From positions 1 to 64,000 of the forward strand of contig NZ_BMRC01000002.1 of the NCBI RefSeq assembly GCF_014648435.1: a DNA stretch of 64,000 nt, read 5' to 3'. The position numbers and the translations under genes were made by a program. The notes beneath the pieces were generated by a model. That model was not told the origin of the DNA, searched no databases, and worked only from the letters and a program-made list of their open reading frames with translations. Shown here piece after piece: positions 41,788 to 51,254 of the stretch. Each line of letters opens with the position of its first letter. The stretch's first letter is position 1. The DNA is from Nonomuraea spiralis. GTDB lineage: Bacteria; Actinomycetota; Actinomycetes; Streptosporangiales; Streptosporangiaceae.

Positions 41788-42255
41788 ATGATTCGCCCCG
41801 CCACCCCAGACGACGTCCCCGCGATCGTGAGCATGATCCATGAGCTGGCCGCGTACGAGAACGCCGCGCACGAGGTGCGCGTGACCGAGGAGATGCTGCG
41901 CGACTCGCTCTTCGGCGAGCGGCCCGCCGCGTTCGCCCACATGGCCGAGCAGGACGGCGCGGCCGTGGGCTTCACGGTCTGGTTCCTGACCTACTCCACC
42001 TGGCGCGGCGTGCACGGCATCTACATGGAGGACCTGTACGTGCGCCCCGCCCACCGCGGCGGCGGCCACGGCCGCGCGCTGATGGCGGAGCTGGCCAGGA
42101 TCTGCGCCGAACGCGGCTACCAGCGCCTGGAGTGGTCGGTGCTCGACTGGAACGAGCCGTCCATCGCCTTCTACGACAAACTCGGCGCCGTACGGCAGGA
42201 CGAGTGGCTGAAGTACCGGCTGACCGACGAGCCGCTGGAACGGCTCTCCCGCTGA
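41788..42255 (+). CDS. GNAT acetyltransferase, diamine/thialysine type
   Basis: A 155-aa protein starting MIRPATPDDVPAIVSMIHELA. The acetyl-CoA loop follows YVRPAHRGGGHGRALM, and RLEWSVLDWNEPSIAFYDKLGA is the characteristic C-terminal motif of the spermidine/spermine acetyltransferase-like branch. It should acetylate a small polyamine or a lysine-like amine. The gene stands alone and its start is clear. Confidence 0.85.
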   Translation: MIRPATPDDVPAIVSMIHELAAYENAAHEVRVTEEMLRDSLFGERPAAFAHMAEQDGAAVGFTVWFLTYSTWRGVHGIYMEDLYVRPAHRGGGHGRALMAELARICAERGYQRLEWSVLDWNEPSIAFYDKLGAVRQDEWLKYRLTDEPLERLSR

Positions 42256-42318
42256 GGCCGCCGGCCGGGGGTGTGCCGCGCAGGTACGCCCCCCGGCGTG
42301 ACCTGCGCGGCGTCGTGC

Positions 42319-42609
42319 TCAAACGCCGACGTGCGACCTGGCCCGATGGCCCTGCGCGGTGTCGAACATCTCCGAGCCCGGCTCGCCGAGCTCCTTGTGG
42401 GTCTCCTCGATCCGCAGCGCGACGCCCATCGCGAAGAACGTGGGCGCCCACTCGCCGATGAAGATCCCCCATCGGTCGGCCCGGTCGAGGCCCGCGGTCT
42501 CGTTGTTCCGCGAGATCATCCAGGAACAGAAGGACAGGCCGATGGACGCCAGCCCGCAGGCGTACATGTGGCCTGACTTGATTCCCATCTGGTGCAGCTT
42601 TTTGATCAT
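42319..42609 (-). CDS. Small membrane protein, 96 aa
   Basis: The ATG at 42609 follows AGGGGGAA, a good ribosome binding site. The first half contains two hydrophobic segments (MYACGLASIGLSFCSWMI; WGIFIGEWAPTFFAMGVAL) separated by a charged loop, and the C-terminus is hydrophilic. No family is recognised. It is divergent from the nitrate cluster. Its expression could be tied to the inverted repeat at 42634-42658. Confidence 0.6.
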   Translation of the reverse strand: MIKKLHQMGIKSGHMYACGLASIGLSFCSWMISRNNETAGLDRADRWGIFIGEWAPTFFAMGVALRIEETHKELGEPGSEMFDTAQGHRARSHVGV

Positions 42610-42633
42610 AATTCCCCCCTTGCTGTGAGTGCT

Positions 42634-42731
42634 GTTACCCCCGGGAAGACCCGGTAACCTGCCGGATCTCCGTTGATTACCGGCAGATTTCGCAGGTGAC
42701 GCTTGTGCGCGTCCCGTTACGGCGGTGAATC
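42634..42731. promoter_or_regulatory. Control region of the nitrate operon; inverted repeat and candidate GlnR half-site
   Basis: GTTACC (42634-42639) pairs with GGTAAC (42653-42658) with a further CCGGG/CCCGG pairing, an imperfect dyad. Further on, GTTAC-n6-GAATC at 42716-42731 resembles one GlnR box (gTnAC-n6-GaAAC). Nitrate operons of actinomycetes are GlnR-controlled, so a role is plausible, but the neighbouring half-site spacing does not fit well. Confidence 0.3.
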
Positions 42732-42822
42732 ACACGTAACCTCCGCACCGTCGCCGGTGGTCGGCGCGCGTAACCCGCCCTTCCTACGTTGGTGCTCCCG
42801 ACGCCGAGCGCAGGAGAGACCG

Positions 42823-44133
42823 ATGGCGCGCTGGATCACCGAGTGGCACCCCGACGACCCGGCCTTCTGGGAGCGCACGGGCAGGCACGTCGCCCGGCGC
42901 AACCTGGTCTTCTCCATCGTGGCCGAGCACCTCGGGTTCACCGTCTGGACCCTGTGGAGCGTCGTGGCCACGCGGATGGGGGCCTACGACTTCTCCACCG
43001 ACCAGCTCTTCTGGCTCGTCGCGCTGCCCAACCTCGTCGGGTCGGCGCTGCGGCTGCCGTACACGTTCGGGCCCGCCAGGTTCGGCGGGCGCGACTTCAC
43101 CGTGGTCAGCGCCGGGCTGCTGCTCGTCCCGGCGGTGCTGCTCGGGGTGGCGGTGAACGATCCCGGCACGCCGTACTGGTTGTTCCTGGTGATCGCGGCG
43201 CTGGCCGGGGTCGGCGGCGGCAACTTCGCCTCCAGCATGGCCAACATCACCTATTTCTACCCGCGCGGCAGGCAGGGGCTGGCACTCGGGCTGAACGCGG
43301 CGGGGGGCAACATCGGGGTCAGCTCGGTGCAGCTCGTCATGCCGCTGGTGATCGGCTCGCTGGGGCCGGCCGCCGCCGGGTGGTTCTGGGTGCCGTTCAT
43401 CGTGGCGGCCATGGCCTGCGCCTGGTTCTTCATGGACAACCTGACCAGCGCGAGGGCCGATCCGCGCGAGCAGTTCGCGGTGGCCCGGCGGGCGCAGACG
43501 TGGATCATGTCCTTTCTGTACGTCGGCACGTTCGGCTCGTTCATCGGCTACTCGACGGCGTTCCCGCTGCTGAGCAAGAGCCTGTTCCCGGACGCGCCGT
43601 ACGCGGCGGTCGCGTTCGCGGGGCCGCTGCTCGGCTCGCTGGTCAGGCCGGTGGGCGGGTGGCTGGCCGACCGGTTCGGCGGCGCGCCGGTGACGATGTG
43701 GACGTTCGCGGCCATGGGCGTCGGCATGCCGCTGGTGTGGCTGGGCAGCGTCTCGGGCCGCTTCTGGCTGTTCTTCCTGGCCTTCCAGCTGCTCTTCCTC
43801 ACCTCGGGCGTCGGCAACGGCTCGACGTACCGCATGATCCCGGCGATCTTCCAGGCCAGGGCGGTGGCCGAGCGCGGCGAGGGCGAGGAGGCCCTGCTGT
43901 ACGGCAGGCGCCAGGCCGCCGCCGCGATCGGCGTCATCTCGGCGGTCGGCGCGCTCGGCGGGTTCCTCGTCAACCGGGCCTTCGGCATGGCGTTCGCCGC
44001 GGCCGGCAGCCCGGCGCCGGCGTTCCTGGCCTTCGCCGTCTTCTACGCCGCCTGCCTGGCGCTGACCTGGTGGTGCTACACGCGCACCGCCGCCGTCAGG
44101 TCGGTCGCCGGCCTCGCCCACGCCCGGATCTGA
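42823..44133 (+). CDS. narK: NarK-type nitrate/nitrite MFS transporter
   Basis: A 436-aa MFS protein with 12 helices. The nitrate-signature motif is intact: GGNFASSMANITYFYPRGR and GLALGLNAAGGNIGV. It imports nitrate (possibly exporting nitrite). The ATG at 42823 follows AGGAGAGACCG. It is the first gene of the nitrate assimilation operon, and its stop lies one base before the reductase start, so they are co-translated. Confidence 0.9.
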   Translation: MARWITEWHPDDPAFWERTGRHVARRNLVFSIVAEHLGFTVWTLWSVVATRMGAYDFSTDQLFWLVALPNLVGSALRLPYTFGPARFGGRDFTVVSAGLLLVPAVLLGVAVNDPGTPYWLFLVIAALAGVGGGNFASSMANITYFYPRGRQGLALGLNAAGGNIGVSSVQLVMPLVIGSLGPAAAGWFWVPFIVAAMACAWFFMDNLTSARADPREQFAVARRAQTWIMSFLYVGTFGSFIGYSTAFPLLSKSLFPDAPYAAVAFAGPLLGSLVRPVGGWLADRFGGAPVTMWTFAAMGVGMPLVWLGSVSGRFWLFFLAFQLLFLTSGVGNGSTYRMIPAIFQARAVAERGEGEEALLYGRRQAAAAIGVISAVGALGGFLVNRAFGMAFAAAGSPAPAFLAFAVFYAACLALTWWCYTRTAAVRSVAGLAHARI

Positions 44134-44134
44134 C

Positions 44135-46147
44135 ATGACGCGCACACACTGCCCGTACTGCGCGTTGCAGTGCGGCATGGAGATCGGCCCCGGGCTGGAG
44201 ATCAGCCCGAGCACCGACGTCCCGGCCGACGGGCCGGGGGCGCTGTGCCAGAAGGGCTGGACGGCGGGCGAGCTGCTCACCAACGGCGCCCGCCTGACCA
44301 CGCCGCTGCTGAACGGGAAGCCGGCGTCGTGGGAGGCCGCCCTCGACCACGTCGCCGCCCGGCTGTCGGCGATCCGCGCCGAGCACGGCCCCGACGCCGT
44401 GGCCGTGTTCGGCGGGGGCGGGCTGACCAACGAGAAGGCGTACCAGCTCGGCAAGTTCGCCAGGGTCGCGCTCGGGACCAGCCAGATCGACTACAACGGC
44501 CGCTTCTGCATGTCCTCGGCCGCCGCCGCCACCATCCGGGCGTTCGGCATGGACCGGGGCCTGCCGTTCCCGATCACCGACCTGGACGACGCCGACGTCG
44601 TGCTGCTGGCCGGCGCGAACGTGGCCGAGACCATGCCGCCGTTCGTCCGCCGCCTGTCGGGGGCGCGGCTGATCGTCGTGGACCCGCGCCGCACCCCGAC
44701 GGCCAGGCTCGCCTGGCTGCACCTCCAGCCCACGCCCGGCACCGACCTGGCGCTCGCGCTCGGGCTGCTGCACCTGGCGGTCGCCGACGACCTCGTGGAC
44801 GCGGACTACGTCGAGGCCAGGACCACCGGGTTCGACGCCGTGCGCACCTCGCTGGCCTCCTGGTGGCCCGAGCGCGTCGAACGTGTCACCGGGGTGCCGG
44901 TGCACCGGATGCGGCAGGCGGTACGCGCGCTGGCCGCCGCCGGGAACGCCTACATCCTGACCGGGCGCGGCGCCGAGCAGCACGCCAAGGGCACCGACAC
45001 CGTCACCGCGTTCGTCAACCTGGCCCTCGCGCTCGGCCTGCCCGGCCGGTACGGCTCCGGCTACGGCTGCCTGACCGGCCAGGGCAACGGCCAGGGCGGC
45101 AGGGAGCACGGCCAGAAGGCCGACCAGCTCCCCGGGTACCGCAGGATCGACGACCCGGCGGCCCGGGAGCACGTCGCGGGCGTGTGGGGCGTACGGCCCG
45201 AGGACCTGCCGGGGGCGGGGCGGTCGGCGTACGAGCTGCTGGACGCGCTCGGGACGCCGGAGGGGCCGCGGGCGTTGTTGTTGTTCGGGTCCAACCCGGT
45301 GGTCTCGGCGCCCGCGTCCGCGCGGATCGGCGGGCGCATCGCCGGGCTCGACCTGCTGGTGGTGGCCGACGTGGTGAGGTCGGAGACCGCCGCGCTGGCC
45401 GACGTGGTCCTCCCGGTCACCCAATGGGCCGAGGAGGACGGCACGATGACGAACCTCGAAGGCCGCGTCCTGCTGCGCCGCCGGGCCGTCGCGCCGCCGG
45501 CGGGCGTCCGCAGCGACCTGGAGGTCCTGGCCGGGCTCGCCGCGCGGCTCGGGCACCGCTTCGGCACCGAGCCGGCCGCCGTCTTCGACGAGCTGCGCCG
45601 GGCCGGCGCGGGCGGCGTCGCCGACTACACCGGCATCACCTACGAGCGCATCGCCGCCGGTACGGCCCTCCACTGGCCCTGCCCGTCCGCCGGCCATCCC
45701 GGCACGCCCCGGCCGTTCCTGGACCGCTTCGCCCACCCGGACGGCCGCGCCAGGTTCGTCCCGGTCGAGCACCGGCCCGCGGCCGAGGAGCCCGACGAGG
45801 ACTACCCCGTACGCCTGACGACCGGCCGGGTGCTGGCCCACTACCAGAGCGGCGCCCAGACCCGCAGGATCGCCTCGCTGGTACGGGCCGCCCCGGAGCC
45901 GTTCGTGGAGCTGCATCCCGACCTGGCCGCGCAGCTCGGCATCGCCGCGGGCGACCTGGTCCGGGTCAGCAGCCGCCGGGGCGAGAGCCGGGTGGTGGCC
46001 AGGATCAGCGACGCCATCAGGCGCGACACCGTGTTCATGCCCTTCCACTGGGAGGGCGCCAACCGGCTCACCAACCCGGCGCTCGACCCGGTCTCCGGGA
46101 TGCCGGAGTTCAAGGTCTGCGCGGTCAGGCTGGAGAGGGACTCATGA
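44135..46147 (+). CDS. nasA: Assimilatory nitrate reductase, molybdopterin subunit
   Basis: A 670-aa molybdopterin oxidoreductase reducing nitrate to nitrite. The N-terminal [4Fe-4S] ligands are C-x-x-C-x-x-x-C (Cys6, 9, 13, in HCPYCALQCGM) and Cys38. Other features are GLTNEKAYQLGKFARV, the molybdopterin motif SNPVVSAPAS and VLPVTQWAEEDGTMTNLEGR, and the C-terminal RVLAHYQSGAQTRR. No signal peptide is present, so it is cytoplasmic and assimilatory. The length matches NasA/NasC. It is overlapped by the next gene (ATGA). Confidence 0.9.
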   Translation: MTRTHCPYCALQCGMEIGPGLEISPSTDVPADGPGALCQKGWTAGELLTNGARLTTPLLNGKPASWEAALDHVAARLSAIRAEHGPDAVAVFGGGGLTNEKAYQLGKFARVALGTSQIDYNGRFCMSSAAAATIRAFGMDRGLPFPITDLDDADVVLLAGANVAETMPPFVRRLSGARLIVVDPRRTPTARLAWLHLQPTPGTDLALALGLLHLAVADDLVDADYVEARTTGFDAVRTSLASWWPERVERVTGVPVHRMRQAVRALAAAGNAYILTGRGAEQHAKGTDTVTAFVNLALALGLPGRYGSGYGCLTGQGNGQGGREHGQKADQLPGYRRIDDPAAREHVAGVWGVRPEDLPGAGRSAYELLDALGTPEGPRALLLFGSNPVVSAPASARIGGRIAGLDLLVVADVVRSETAALADVVLPVTQWAEEDGTMTNLEGRVLLRRRAVAPPAGVRSDLEVLAGLAARLGHRFGTEPAAVFDELRRAGAGGVADYTGITYERIAAGTALHWPCPSAGHPGTPRPFLDRFAHPDGRARFVPVEHRPAAEEPDEDYPVRLTTGRVLAHYQSGAQTRRIASLVRAAPEPFVELHPDLAAQLGIAAGDLVRVSSRRGESRVVARISDAIRRDTVFMPFHWEGANRLTNPALDPVSGMPEFKVCAVRLERDS

Positions 46148-47538
46148 GGCTCGTCGTCGTGGGGAACGGAATGGCCGGGGCACGCCTGGTCAGCGAGGCG
46201 CGGGCACGCGACCCGCAGATGCGGGTCACCGTGTTCGGGGCCGAGGCGTGCCGGCCGTACAACCGGGTTTTGTTGTCGGACGTACTGGCCGGTGGCTCCC
46301 GTCCGGAGCAGGTACGCCTGCTCGACCCCTCCTGGTACGCCGAGCACGACGTCGAGGCCGTGCTCGGGACCGAGGTCGCCCGCATCGACAGGGAGACCAG
46401 GCACGTGCTGACCGCGGACGGGCGGCGCGAGCCGTACGACCTGCTGGTCCTGGCCACCGGCAGCGAGGCGGTCGTGCCGCCGGTGCCCGGCGCCGGGCGG
46501 GCCGTCCCGTTCCGCACGCTGGCGGACTGCGAGCGGATCGTGGCGGCGGCCGGACGCTCGCGCGGCGCGGCCGTCGTCGGCGGCGGGCTGCTCGGCGTCG
46601 AGGCCGCCCGCGGCCTGGCCGGACGCGGCCTGCCGGTCACGCTGCTGCACCTGGCCGGGCACCTGATGGACCGCCAGCTCGACGCCGAGGCGGGCGACGT
46701 GCTCGGCGAGACCCTGGCCGGGCTCGGCGTGACCACCCGCACCGGCGTCAGCGCGACCGCCGTCGAGCCGGGCGGCGTCCGGCTGGCCTGCGGCGAGCTG
46801 GTCGAGGCCGACCTGGTGGTGCTGGCCTGCGGCGTGCGCCCGGTCACCGGGCTGGCCGCCGCGGCGGGCCTGGAGGTACGTCGCGGCGTCGTCGTGGACG
46901 ACGAGCTGCGCACCGACGACCCCTCGATCTTCGCGATCGGCGAGTGCGCCGAGCACGACGGCACCGTGTACGGCCTGGTCGCCCCCGCCTGGGAGCAGGC
47001 CGCCGTGGCCGCCGAGGTGATCACCGGCGGCAAGGCCCGCTACCGCGGCTCCCGGCTGGTCACCAGGCTCAAGGCGAAGAGCGTCGAGCTGGCCGCCATG
47101 GGCGAGACGCAGCTCGATGAGGAGCACGCCGAGGTGGTGCGTTTCAGCCACCGCGCCCGCGGCACCTACCGCAAGCTCGTCATCCGCGACGGGCGGCTGG
47201 TGGGCGCGATCCTGCTGGGCGAGAGCGACGCCGTCGGCACGCTCACCCAGCTCTTCGACCGCGGCGGGCCGGTGCCCGGCGACCGCGCCGGGCTGCTGTT
47301 CCCGGGCCTGTCGGCGGCGCCGGTGGCCGGCAGCCCGGTGCTGATGCCGGACGCGGCCGAGGTCTGCCGGTGCAACAGCGTGACCAAGGGACAGATCAGG
47401 GCGTGCTGGGAGGCCGGCGCCCGGGACGTGGCCGGGGTGGCCGCCGCCACCAGGGCCACCACCGGTTGCGGCACCTGCCGCGACGCCGTGGAGGGCATCG
47501 TCGGCTGGCTGTGCGATCAGGAAGGAGTACCGGTATGA
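46144..47538 (+). CDS. NAD(P)/FAD oxidoreductase with BFD-type [2Fe-2S] domain (nitrate reductase electron-transfer partner)
   Basis: A 464-aa flavoprotein. The FAD motif is VVVGNGMAGARLV, the NAD motif VVGGGLLGVEAARGLAG, and a GDCA-like SIFAIGECAEHDG completes the FAD site. The C-terminus holds a bacterioferritin-associated-ferredoxin-like cluster (VCRCNSVTKGQIRACWEAG; GCGTCRDAV). It matches the N-terminal half of NirB and probably passes electrons to the nitrate reductase (NasB-like role). It is translationally coupled to both neighbours by ATGA overlaps. Confidence 0.85.
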   Translation: MRLVVVGNGMAGARLVSEARARDPQMRVTVFGAEACRPYNRVLLSDVLAGGSRPEQVRLLDPSWYAEHDVEAVLGTEVARIDRETRHVLTADGRREPYDLLVLATGSEAVVPPVPGAGRAVPFRTLADCERIVAAAGRSRGAAVVGGGLLGVEAARGLAGRGLPVTLLHLAGHLMDRQLDAEAGDVLGETLAGLGVTTRTGVSATAVEPGGVRLACGELVEADLVVLACGVRPVTGLAAAAGLEVRRGVVVDDELRTDDPSIFAIGECAEHDGTVYGLVAPAWEQAAVAAEVITGGKARYRGSRLVTRLKAKSVELAAMGETQLDEEHAEVVRFSHRARGTYRKLVIRDGRLVGAILLGESDAVGTLTQLFDRGGPVPGDRAGLLFPGLSAAPVAGSPVLMPDAAEVCRCNSVTKGQIRACWEAGARDVAGVAAATRATTGCGTCRDAVEGIVGWLCDQEGVPV

Positions 47539-49973
47539 GGAGAATCGTCGTCGTCGGCTACGGCCCGGCCGCCCACCGCTTCGCCGAGGCGATGGCGGGC
47601 CGGGAGCCCGGCGCGCGGATCACCGTCATCGGGGAGGAACCGCGCCCGGCCTACGACCGGGTGGCGCTGACCTCGTACCTGTCGGGGGCCACCGAACGGG
47701 ATCTCGCCTACCCGGTGCCCGCCGGGATCGTGACGAGGCTGGGCAGCCGCGTCGTCGCCGTCGACCGGACGGCCCGTACGGTGACCGCCGAGGACGGGCA
47801 CACCGAGCCGTACGACGTGCTCGTGCTGGCCACCGGGTCGGCGCCGTTCGTGCCGCCGGTGCCCGGACACGAGCACGCCCACGTCTACCGCACCATCGAC
47901 GACCTGGACGCGATCCGGACGGCCGCCGAGCACGCCGCCGAGGGCGTCGTGGTCGGCGGCGGCCTGCTCGGGCTGGAGGCGGCCGACGCGCTGCGGGCGC
48001 TCGGGCTGCGGACGCACATCGTCGAGATGAGCCCCCGGCTGATGCCGCGCCAGGTGGACGAGGGCGGCGGCGCGGTGCTCAGGGGCCACATCGAGGCGCT
48101 CGGGCTCGGCGTGCACACCGGCGCGGGCGTCCAGGAGATCGTCACCGGCCCGGACGGCCGGGTCGCCGGGCTGCGCACGCCGGACGGGACGCTGATCGAG
48201 GCCCAGGTCGTCGTGTTCTCGGCGGGCATCAGGCCGCGCGACGAACTGGCCAGGGCGTGCGGGCTGGAGGTGGGGGAGCGCGGCGGCATCGTGGTCGACG
48301 CCGGGATGCGCACCTCCGACCCCGCGGTCTACGCGATCGGCGAGTGCGCGCTGGCCGGCGGCACGGTCTACGGCCTGGCCGGGCCGTGCAACACGATGGC
48401 CGAGGTGGCCGCCGACCGGATCGCCGGCGGGACGGCCGCGTTCGCCGGCGCCGACCTGTCCACCAGGCTCAAGCTGCTCGGCGTCGAGGTCGCGCAGTTC
48501 GGCGCGATGGAGGGCGCGCTCGACGTCACCTACATGGATCCGGTGGCCGGGGTCTACAAGAAGCTGTTCATCAGCGACGACGCCCGTACGCTGCTCGGCG
48601 GCGTCTGCGTGGGCGACGCGGGGCCGTACTCGGCGCTGCGGCCCTTCGTCGGCAAGCCGCTGCCCGCGCCGCCCGCCGACCTGCTGTTCAGCGGCGCGGG
48701 GGCACAGGGGGCACAACTCGACCTGCCCGACGACGCGCAGGTCTGCTCGTGCAACAACGTGTGCGCGGGGGAGGTCCGGCACGCCGTCGCCGAGCGCGGG
48801 GTCACCGACGTGCCCGGCCTCAAGGCGTGCACGCGGGCCGGCACCACCTGCGGGAGCTGCGTGCCGATGCTCAGGCGGCTCCTGGAGCGGTCGGGCGTCG
48901 AGGTCGGCAAGGCGCTGTGCGAGCACTTCACGCACTCGCGGGCCGAGTTGTACGACATCGTCCGGGTACGGGAGATCACTACGTTCTCCCGGCTCATCGC
49001 CGAGCACGGGCAGGGACGCGGCTGCGACATCTGCAAGCCCGCCGTGGCCTCGATCCTCGCCTCGCTGCACAACGGGCACGTGCTGGACGGCGAGCGGGCC
49101 GCGTTGCAGGACACCAACGACGCCTTCCTCGCCAACATCCAGAAGAACGGCACGTACTCGGTCGTCCCGCGCATCCCGGGCGGCGAGATCACCCCGGACA
49201 AGCTCATCGTCATCGGCGAGGTCGCCCGCGACTTCGGGCTCTACACGAAGATCACCGGCGGCCAGCGCATCGACCTGCTCGGCGCCAGGGTCGAGCAGCT
49301 CCCGCGGATCTGGCGGCGGCTCGTGGACGCCGGATTCGAGTCCGGCCACGCCTACGGCAAGGCCCTGCGCACGGTGAAGTCCTGCGTCGGCTCCACCTGG
49401 TGCCGCTACGGCGTACAGGACTCCGTCGGCCTGGCCATCGCCCTGGAGCTGCGCTACCGCGGCCTGCGCGCGCCGCACAAGCTCAAGTCGGCCGTCTCCG
49501 GCTGCGCCCGCGAGTGCGCCGAGGCCAGGTCGAAGGACTTCGGCGTCATCGCCACCGAGCAGGGCTGGAACCTGTACGTCGGCGGCAACGGCGGCTTCAG
49601 CCCCCGCCACGCCGACCTGCTGGCCACCGACCTGAGCACCGACGACCTGATCAGGACCGTCGACAGGTTCCTGATGTTCTACATCCGCACCGCGGACCGC
49701 CTGCAACGCACCGCCGCCTGGCTGGACACGCTCGACGGCGGCCTCGACCACCTCCGGAAGGTGATCATGGAAGACTCGCTCGGCATCTGCGCCGACCTCG
49801 ACGCCCAGATGGACCGGCACATCGCCACGTACGCCGACGAATGGGCGGCGACCCTGGACGACCCGGAGAAGCTGGGCCGGTTCGTCAGCTTCGTCAACGC
49901 CCCCGGCGTGCCCGACCCGTCGATCGTGTTCGCCGCCGAGCGCGGCCAGATCAGGCCGGTGATGGCCCGATGA
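47535..49973 (+). CDS. nirB: Nitrite reductase [NAD(P)H], large subunit
   Basis: An 812-aa enzyme reducing nitrite to ammonium. The order is FAD/NAD domain (VVVGYGPAAHRF, VVVGGGLLGLEAADAL), BFD [2Fe-2S] domain (VCSCNNVCAGEVRHAV; TTCGSC), and siroheme/[4Fe-4S] reductase domain with ligands in KSCVGSTWCRYG and SGCARECAEA. The length is slightly below the usual 830-860 but nothing is missing. Start and stop overlap neighbours by 4 nt. Confidence 0.92.
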   Translation: MRRIVVVGYGPAAHRFAEAMAGREPGARITVIGEEPRPAYDRVALTSYLSGATERDLAYPVPAGIVTRLGSRVVAVDRTARTVTAEDGHTEPYDVLVLATGSAPFVPPVPGHEHAHVYRTIDDLDAIRTAAEHAAEGVVVGGGLLGLEAADALRALGLRTHIVEMSPRLMPRQVDEGGGAVLRGHIEALGLGVHTGAGVQEIVTGPDGRVAGLRTPDGTLIEAQVVVFSAGIRPRDELARACGLEVGERGGIVVDAGMRTSDPAVYAIGECALAGGTVYGLAGPCNTMAEVAADRIAGGTAAFAGADLSTRLKLLGVEVAQFGAMEGALDVTYMDPVAGVYKKLFISDDARTLLGGVCVGDAGPYSALRPFVGKPLPAPPADLLFSGAGAQGAQLDLPDDAQVCSCNNVCAGEVRHAVAERGVTDVPGLKACTRAGTTCGSCVPMLRRLLERSGVEVGKALCEHFTHSRAELYDIVRVREITTFSRLIAEHGQGRGCDICKPAVASILASLHNGHVLDGERAALQDTNDAFLANIQKNGTYSVVPRIPGGEITPDKLIVIGEVARDFGLYTKITGGQRIDLLGARVEQLPRIWRRLVDAGFESGHAYGKALRTVKSCVGSTWCRYGVQDSVGLAIALELRYRGLRAPHKLKSAVSGCARECAEARSKDFGVIATEQGWNLYVGGNGGFSPRHADLLATDLSTDDLIRTVDRFLMFYIRTADRLQRTAAWLDTLDGGLDHLRKVIMEDSLGICADLDAQMDRHIATYADEWAATLDDPEKLGRFVSFVNAPGVPDPSIVFAAERGQIRPVMAR

Positions 49974-50290
49974 GCTGGACCCCGGTCTGCGCGTACGCGG
50001 CCATCCCGCCGGAGCGCGGCGTCTGCGCGCTGGTCGGCGACCGGCAGGTGGCGTTGTTCCGCACGTACGAGGGGCACGTGCACGCGCTGGACAACCTCGA
50101 CCCGTTCAGCGGCGCGTACGTGCTCTCGCGCGGCATCGTCGGCACCCGGAAGGGCGAGCCCACCGTGGCCTCGCCGCTGCACAAACAGGTCTTCTCGCTG
50201 GTGTCGGGTACGTGCCTGGACGAGGAGGCCGTCCAGGTGCCCGTCTACGCCGTACGGGTGGCCGGCGGGCGGGTGGAGGTCAGCGTTTAG
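49970..50290 (+). CDS. nirD: Nitrite reductase, small subunit
   Basis: A 106-aa Rieske-fold protein lacking cluster ligands, as NirD proteins do. It begins WTPVCAYAAIPPERGVCALVGDRQVALFRT and has the expected FSGAYVLSRGIVGTR and VASPLHKQVFSLVSGTCL. It partners NirB. It is the last gene of the operon. Its ATG overlaps the nirB stop. Confidence 0.92.
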   Translation: MSWTPVCAYAAIPPERGVCALVGDRQVALFRTYEGHVHALDNLDPFSGAYVLSRGIVGTRKGEPTVASPLHKQVFSLVSGTCLDEEAVQVPVYAVRVAGGRVEVSV

Positions 50291-50343
50291 CCGATCAGGC
50301 CATGGGCATTGACCTGCTGAAACACGGGGGACAGGAGGTGCGC

Positions 50344-51075
50344 GTGGCCTACGACGCCTCCGCCTACGGGCGTTCCATCGCCGACATCTACGACGCCACG
50401 GTCACGGAGCTGCCGACCGGCGCGGCCGTCGAACGGCTGGCCGCGCTGGCGGACGGCGGCCCGGTGCTGGAGTTCGGCATCGGCACCGGACGGCTGGCGC
50501 TCCCGCTGATCGCCCGCGGCCTGTCCGTCGCCGGGATCGACGCCTCCACGGAGATGACCCGCGAGCTGCGGGCCAAACCCGGTGGCGCGGCCGTTCCGGT
50601 CACCGTGGGGGACTTCTCCACGATGCGGGTCGAGGGGGCGTACCGGCTGGTGGTGCTGGCGGTCAACACGATCTTCGCGCTGCCCACCCAGGAGGCGCAG
50701 GTCAACTGCTTCGCCAACGCGGCCCGGCACCTGCGCGAGGGCGGGCGGTTCGTGGTCGAGGCGTGGGTGCCCGACCCGGCCGCCTTCCGGAACGGGTCCG
50801 CGCTGCGGGTGTTGTCGCTGGCCGAGGACGCCGTCCTCATCGAGGCGGCCGGCCTCGCCCCGGCCACCCAGCACATGCGCACCACCCGCGTACGGCTGAC
50901 CGCCGAGGGCGTGCGGCTGCTGCCCGCCGACCACCGCTACGCCTGGCCCTGCGAGCTCGACCTGATGGCCCGGCTGGCCGGGATGGCCCTGGAACACCGC
51001 TGGGCCGACTGGCTCGGCACCCCGTTCACCGACGACAGCCGCGCGCACGTCTCCGTCTACCGCAGGAACGCCTGA
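50344..51075 (+). CDS. Class I SAM-dependent methyltransferase
   Basis: A 243-aa protein. The SAM motif is PVLEFGIGTGRLALPLI, followed by GIDASTEM and the acidic DF and LVVLAVNTIF motifs. The GTG at 50344 is preceded by GGAGG at 5 nt and fixes the start. The substrate is unknown. It lies 53 nt after nirD, so it may be a loosely attached last gene. Its stop overlaps the ATG of a broken gene (TGATG). Confidence 0.78.
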   Translation: MAYDASAYGRSIADIYDATVTELPTGAAVERLAALADGGPVLEFGIGTGRLALPLIARGLSVAGIDASTEMTRELRAKPGGAAVPVTVGDFSTMRVEGAYRLVVLAVNTIFALPTQEAQVNCFANAARHLREGGRFVVEAWVPDPAAFRNGSALRVLSLAEDAVLIEAAGLAPATQHMRTTRVRLTAEGVRLLPADHRYAWPCELDLMARLAGMALEHRWADWLGTPFTDDSRAHVSVYRRNA

Positions 51076-51250
51076 TGCGCCTGCCGCCCGCCCGTGGCCC
51101 GCTCACCCGACCTGCGCGGCCTGCTGGAACGGCGCTTCGAACGGGAGCCGGCCGAGGCCGTCCCGCGTCCCGAGCCGGTGCCGCCCGCCGGCGGGCGGCG
51201 CGTGTTCCCCGCCTCGGCCTCGCTGTTCGCGCCGCTGTGGGTGCTGGAGC
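51075..51250 (+). pseudogene. Remnant of an iron-containing redox enzyme (heme-oxygenase-like) gene
   Basis: An ATG overlapping the methyltransferase stop starts a frame reading MRLPPARGPLT, which resembles the N-terminus of actinomycete iron-containing redox enzymes. Soon after, in another frame, comes DLRGLLERRFEREPAEAVPRPEPVPP, which resembles a later segment of the same family. The rest is missing, and a CDGSH gene (minus) follows directly. I read it as a decayed gene with an internal deletion and frame change. The family assignment is from memory of short matches, so it is moderate. Confidence 0.35.
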
Positions 51251-51254
51251 GGGC

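Noticed and set aside
44096..46048. 650-aa minus-strand frame opposite the nitrate reductase
   Set aside because: Antisense shadow of the clearly recognised molybdopterin enzyme.
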